Shown here: positions 59,041 to 64,000 of the stretch, one piece after another
How the letters are laid out: each line of letters opens with the position of its first letter
How positions within the stretch are numbered: position 1 is the first letter of the stretch
DNA from: Mesocentrotus franciscanus
Taxonomy: Eukaryota; Echinodermata; Echinoidea; Camarodonta; Strongylocentrotidae
NCBI GenBank assembly: GCA_037976565.1
Contig: CP137683.1
Coordinates: 797,600-861,599, forward strand
DNA length: 64,000 nt
Direction: 5' to 3'
The notes under the pieces: generated by a model
What the model was told of the DNA's origin: nothing
The model's database searches: none
The model's input: only the letters and a program-made list of their open reading frames with translations
Translations under genes and position numbers: made by a program

Positions 59041-62000
59041 AAAGAGAAGAGAGAGATGAAGAGAAGAGAGAGAGAGAGATGAAGAGAAGAGAGAGAGATG
59101 AAGAGAAGAGAGAGAGATGAAGAGAAGAGAGAGGTGAAGAGAAGAGAGAGATGAAGAGAAGGGAGAGAGAGAGATGAAGAGAAAAGAGATAGAGATGAAG
59201 AGAAGAGAGAGAGATGAAGAGAAGAGAGAGATGAAGAGAAGAGAGAGAGATGAAGAGAAGAGAGAGATGAAGAGAAGAGAGAGATGAAGAGAAGAGAGAG
59301 AGATGAAGAGAGAGAGAGATGAAGAGAAGAGAGAGAGATGAAGAGAAGAGAGATAGGTGAAGAGAAGAGATAGATGAAGAGAAGAGAGAGAGAGAAGAGA
59401 AGAGAGAGAGATGAAGAGAAGAGAGAGAGATGAAGAGAAGAGAGAGATGAAGAGAAGAGAGATAGATGAAGAGAAGAGAGATAGATGAGAGAGAGAGAGA
59501 GAGAGATGAAGAGAAGAGAGATAGGTGAAGAGAAGAGATAGATGAAGAGAAGAGAGAGAGAGATGAAGAGAAGAGAGAGATGAAGAGAACAGAGAGAGAG
59601 ATGAAGAGAAGAGAGAGATGAAGAGAAGAGAGATAGGTGAAGAGAAGAGAGATAGATGAAGAGAAGAGAGAGATGAAGAGAAGAGAGATAGGTGAAGAGA
59701 GAGAGAAAGATGAAGAGAAGAGAGAGATGAAGAGAAGAGAGATAGGTGAAGAGAAGAGAGATAGGTGAAGAGAAGAGAGATAGGTGAAGAGAAGAGAGAT
59801 AGATGAAGAGAAGAGAGAGAGAGAGATGAAGAGAAAAGAGATAGAGATGAAGAGAAGAGAGAGAGATGAAGAGAAGAGAGAGATGAAGAGAAGAGAGAGA
59901 TGAAGAGAAGAGAGAGGTGAAGAGAAGAGAGATAGATGAAGAGAAGAGAGAGATGAAGAGAAGAGAGAGATGAAGAGAAGAGAGATAGGTGAAGAGAAGA
60001 GAGAGAGAGATGAAGAGAAGAGAGAGATGAAGAGAAGAGAGATAGGTGAAGAGAAGAGAGATAGATGAAGAGAAGAGAGAGATGAAGAGAAGAGAGAGAT
60101 GAAGAGAAGAGAGAGATGAAGAGAAGAGAGAGATGAAGAGAAGAGAGATAGGTGAAGAGAAGAGAGATAGATGAAGAGAAGAGAGAGATGAAGAGAAGAG
60201 AGAGAGAGAGATGAAGAGAAAAGAGATAGAGATGAAGAGAAGAGAGAGAGATGAAGAGAAGAGAGAGATGAAGAGAGAGAGAGATGAAGAGAAGAGAGAG
60301 ATGAAGAGAAGAGAGATAGGTGAAGAGAAAAGATAGATGAAGAGAAGAGAGAGAGAGAGATGAAGAGAAGAGAGAGATGAAAAGAAGAGAGAGAGATGAA
60401 GAGAAGAGAGAGATGAAGAGAAGAGAGATAGGTGAAGAGAAGAGAGATAGATGAAGAGAAGAGAGAGAGAGAGAGATGAAGAGAAAAGAGATAGAGATGA
60501 AGAGAAGAGAGAGAGATGAAGAGAAGAGAGAGATGAAGAGAAGAGAGATAGATGAAGGGAAGAGAGAGATGAAGAGAAGAGAGAGATAGGTGAAGAGAAG
60601 AGAGATAGATGAAGAGAAGAGAGAGAGAGATGAAGAGAAAAGAGATAGAGATGAAGAGAAGAGAGAGAGATGAAGAGAAGGGAGAGATGAAGAGAAGAGA
60701 GAGATGAAGAGAAAAGAGAGAGATGAAGAGAAGAGAGATAGATGAAGAGAAGAGAGAGAGAGAGAGATGAAGAGAAGAGAGATAGGTGAAGAGAAGAGAG
60801 ATAGATGAAGAGAAGAGAAAGAGAGAGAGATGACGAGAAATGAGATAGAGATGAAGAGAAGAGAGAGAGATGAAGAGAAGAGAGAGATGAAGAGAAGAGA
60901 GAGAGATGAAGAGAAGAGAGAGATGAAGAGAAAAGAGAGAGATGAAGAGAAGAGAGATAGATGAAGAGAAGAGAGAGATGAAGAGAAGAGAGAGATGAAG
61001 AGAAGAGAGAGATGAAGAGAAGAGAGATAGGTGAAGAGAAGAGAGATAGATAAAGAGAAGAGAGAGATGAAGAGAAGAGAGATAGATGAAGAGAAGAGAG
61101 AGAGATGAAGAGAAGAGAGATAGGTGAAGAGAAGAGAGATAGATGAAGAGAAGAGAGATAGATGAAGAGAAGAGAGAGATGAAGAGAAGAGAGATAGATG
61201 AAGAGAAGAGAGAGATGAAGAGAAGAGAGATAGATGAAGAGAAGAGAGAGATGAAGAGAAGAGAGAGAGATGAAGAGAAGAGAGATAGATGAAGAGAAGA
61301 GAGATAGATGAAGAGAAGAGAAAGAGAGAGAGATGAAGAGAAATGAGATAGAGATGAAGAGAAGAGAGAGAGATGAAGAGAAGAGAGAGATGAAGAGAAG
61401 AGAGATAGGTGAAGAGAAGAGAGATAGATGAAGAGAAGAGAGAGATGAAGAGAAGAGAGAGATGAAGAGAAGAGAGATAGGTGAAGAGAAGAGAGAAAGA
61501 TGAAGAGAAGAGAGAGATGAAGAGAAGAGAGATAGGTGAAGAGAAGAGAGAGATGAAGAGAAGAGAGACAGATGAAGAGAAGAGAGATAGATGAAGAGAA
61601 GAGAGATAGATGAAGAGAAGAGAGAGATGAAGAGAAGAGAGATAGGTGAAGAGAAGAGAGAGAGAGATGAAGAGAAAAGAGATAGAGATGAAGAGAAGAG
61701 AGAGAGATGAAGAGAAGAGAGAGATGAAGAGAAGAGAGATAGGTGAAGAGAAGAGAGATAGATGAAGAGAAGAGAGAGATGAAGAGAAGAGAGATAGTGA
61801 AGAGAAAGAGAGAGATGAAGAGAAGAGAGAGAGAGATGAAGAGAAGAGAGATAGGTGAAGAGAAGAGAGACAGATGAAGAGAAGAGAGATAGATGAAGAG
61901 AAGAGAGATAGATGAAGAGAAGAGAGAGATGAAGAGAAGAGAGATAGGTGAAGAGAAGAGAGAGAGATGAAGAGAAAAGAGATAGAGATGAAGAGAAGAG

Positions 62001-62320
62001 AGAGAGATGAAGAGAAGAGAGAGATGAAGAGAAGAGAGATAGGTGAAGAGAAGAGAGATAGATGAAGAGAAGAGAGAGATGAAGAGAAGAGAGATAGGTG
62101 AAGAGAAGAGAGAGAGATGAAGAGAAGAGAGAGAGAGATGAAGAGAAGAGAGATAGGTGAAGAGAAGAGAGATAGATGAAGGGAAGAGAGAGATGAAGAG
62201 AAGAGAGATAGATGAAGAGAAGAGAGATAGATGAAGAGAAGAGAGAGAGAGAGATGAAGAGAAGAGAGATAGAGATGAAGAGAAGAGAGAGAGATGAAGA
62301 GAAGAGAGAGACAGAAAGAA
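59041..62320. repeat. 3.3-kb polypurine minisatellite with higher-order structure
   Basis: The basic unit is GATGAAGAGAAGAGAGA (17 bp) with 19- to 23-bp variants containing ATAG, ATAGG or extra GA. T is the only pyrimidine of note, appearing at GATG/GATAG once or twice per unit. Blocks of units are themselves repeated: 61681-61795 equals 61981-62095, a period of 300 bp. The 1172-residue frame on the minus strand is SSLHLSLFSS-type sequence from this array, opened because TAG, TAA and TGA cannot readily occur on that strand. I do not call it a gene. Confidence 0.95.
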
Positions 62321-62329
62321 AGACAATGG

Positions 62330-64000
62330 GAGATGGAGACCAGTGACAGTATTAAGAGAAAGGGAAGAGCGATTTAGGATTTAACTGATACATTTTGATT
62401 TGATGTTAAAATGTTGGAATATCATGCGGCGCCACATAACTTTACGTCCACGAAAGCTTCATGCCTGTTCTTAAGAATATTAAAAAAAATGCTGATGAAT
62501 AAGATAAGATGCGGGAAAAGTAATTTATTCTGACTTTGAAGACAAATACACAAACCTCTATCAACACGCAGGGGGGGGGGGGCAGCTTGCCCACTTAGGC
62601 AAATGTAAGTCCGAAAACATCTTTTCGACCAGAAAACAGCAACCTTATCTTAATCATTGATTGGTATGTTATCGACACTGCAGGATTTACGAGCAACGTA
62701 TAGTCAAAAGAGTGTTCGCTTCTCTCATATTAAATGGAAGCGCTTTCTCCACACAAAAAATAGGCAGAAGTCATGAAATACTATGCTTTTTCATTTTCTT
62801 TTAGACATGTTGTTTGTTTTCACTTCAATTTTACAACTGTATTATAAATGTATACTTTTCAATCACTTTGTGACTCTCTTACGTATATATATATCTATAT
62901 ATTATCCATATATATTACATTTTAATTTAATACCAGATAAGTGTTAAATACCCCTTGTTTTAAAATTGTCGAGGAGGGCCGCTGCAGCCCGATAGCTCCT
63001 CGCCTCGTACGCATTGAGATCCTTATCTGACCATTCTACTAAATGAATTCTTGTTGGTTTGGTTTATTGCAAAAACACATCAAACAAGCAGCTCGCAGGC
63101 TGAAAATGTTCAATTTACAAACAAATTTAAAACATAGAGAGATATAAACATATACAAAACTAAAATACATATTGTAGGTCAACTTTTGCAGAAATTATTA
63201 AGCATTGGTAAGATAATTCTGAATTAATTGATGGGCATTTTTCGAGTCTCGTATCTCAACGTGATTTTATACAAGTTTATTTACATATCTATTTGATATT
63301 TGATAGGTAAAATATGAAATATCTCCGTTAACACATTAAGAAGATGATATTTTTACTGAATACTCAAAATATGTTTTAAGGCAGTTTAAAATTTCTTACC
63401 GATAGGACTCTTTAATTTGTATTCAAACAAAGTTTATTAGAAAGGCCAACCTTTAGTCATTAATGTAGTAACCGTACTGCTGTCAGTTCCATGGGACCAG
63501 GCCTTTGTCATTTTTTCTTTGTTATGCTAAGATTAGAGAGCACAGGCATATAATTCCTAGCAGGTATAATGTGTTTAATGAATTATTCATGAAGCACTGT
63601 AGGGTACAAACAAATTTGTTTTTTGACTGAGAGTGTAGTGAGTAGGTATTGAAGTGGGTACGAATCTTTGTGAGGGTGTCGGGGTTGTTTGACAAGACGA
63701 ACATTCAAGGCAACATGAAATGTGATGAATATGAGAGCTAGCCTAGGTTTGGGCTGGAGATGGGAAATGAGGGAAATTATTGGAAAGAATAAATAAATGT
63801 AGAGAGATGGATAGGAAAAATATAGAGTGAACAAAGAAAGGAAAGATTGTGGAGAGAGATGAAATGAGGAAGAGAGAGAAGAGAACGTAGAGGAGGGAAT
63901 TCAAGATGGAATAGAAAGTGTAAGAACGAATTAAAAAAGAAAGGAAATACAAATGCAGTTCTTGCAGAGAAATATTCCACCCTTCCCCCTTGGCAAAAAT
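62330..64000. other. No gene recognised
   Basis: AT-rich DNA. There is a G-run at 62572-62582 and a TATATA patch at about 62886-62925. A sequence from 63053 (TTGGTTTGGTTTATTGCAAA) to about 63185 could be an inverted LINE 3' end. 63720-63950 is purine-rich, and its Phe/Leu/Ser frames on the minus strand follow from that. Confidence 0.4.

Noticed and set aside
58808..62326. 1172-residue open frame on the minus strand
   Set aside because: It is the CT strand of a GA minisatellite. Its residues are only Ser, Leu, Phe, His, Ile and a few others in the order set by the DNA repeat.

Overview
The window looks like gene-poor, repeat-dense DNA from a metazoan. I think a marine deuterostome, probably an echinoderm such as a sea urchin, is most likely. 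This rests on the mix of repeats (tRNA-headed SINEs, CR1-like and Tx1-like LINEs, many palindromic MITE-like elements, long GA tracts) and the frequent word TAGGCCTA. It is an inference, not an identification. I found no host protein-coding gene, rRNA, functional tRNA or CRISPR array that I could support. Almost every open frame is either retrotransposon debris or an artefact of low-complexity DNA.

Layout: 0.4-1.7 kb is a diverged local tandem repeat. 6.8-9.1 kb holds two palindromic MITE-like elements, a SINE remnant and a LINE 3' tail. 10.3-12.7 kb is an unusual 2.35-kb element with terminal inverted repeats, built almost entirely from variants of CCACA/TGTGG, with a 125-bp tandem array inside. 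12.9-13.1 kb and 22.1-22.3 kb are two hairpin elements with the same caps and length but different stems. 13.7-18.0 kb is a decayed two-ORF LINE of the L1/Tx1 group on the minus strand. 18.1-18.3 kb is a second copy of the 8.9-kb MITE family. 31.2-31.8 kb is a long foldback with a hammerhead-like motif in one arm and a 13-bp direct repeat outside it. 35.9-36.9 kb is a 1-kb inverted-repeat element made of GCGTA/CGAGC words. 38.0-39.4 kb is the 3' end of a CR1-like LINE, followed by a minus-strand SINE. 49.2-49.7 kb is a 16-bp minisatellite open in all six frames. 55.0-55.4 kb is half of a third word-repeat element, abutting a 5'-truncated LINE with reverse transcriptase and RNase H (I-like) at 55.4-57.0 kb. 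59.0-62.3 kb is a 3.3-kb polypurine minisatellite with higher-order structure. The remaining sequence is AT-rich with scattered microsatellites.

The retroelements suggest how the rest may have moved. The LINE remnants carry endonuclease, reverse transcriptase and RNase H modules of the kind that mobilise SINEs, while the MITE-like palindromes would need a transposase not present here. All coding elements are broken by stops or frameshifts. The most unusual material is the set of three elements whose interiors consist of many variants of one or two short words, and the pair of equal-length hairpins with shared caps but unrelated stems.
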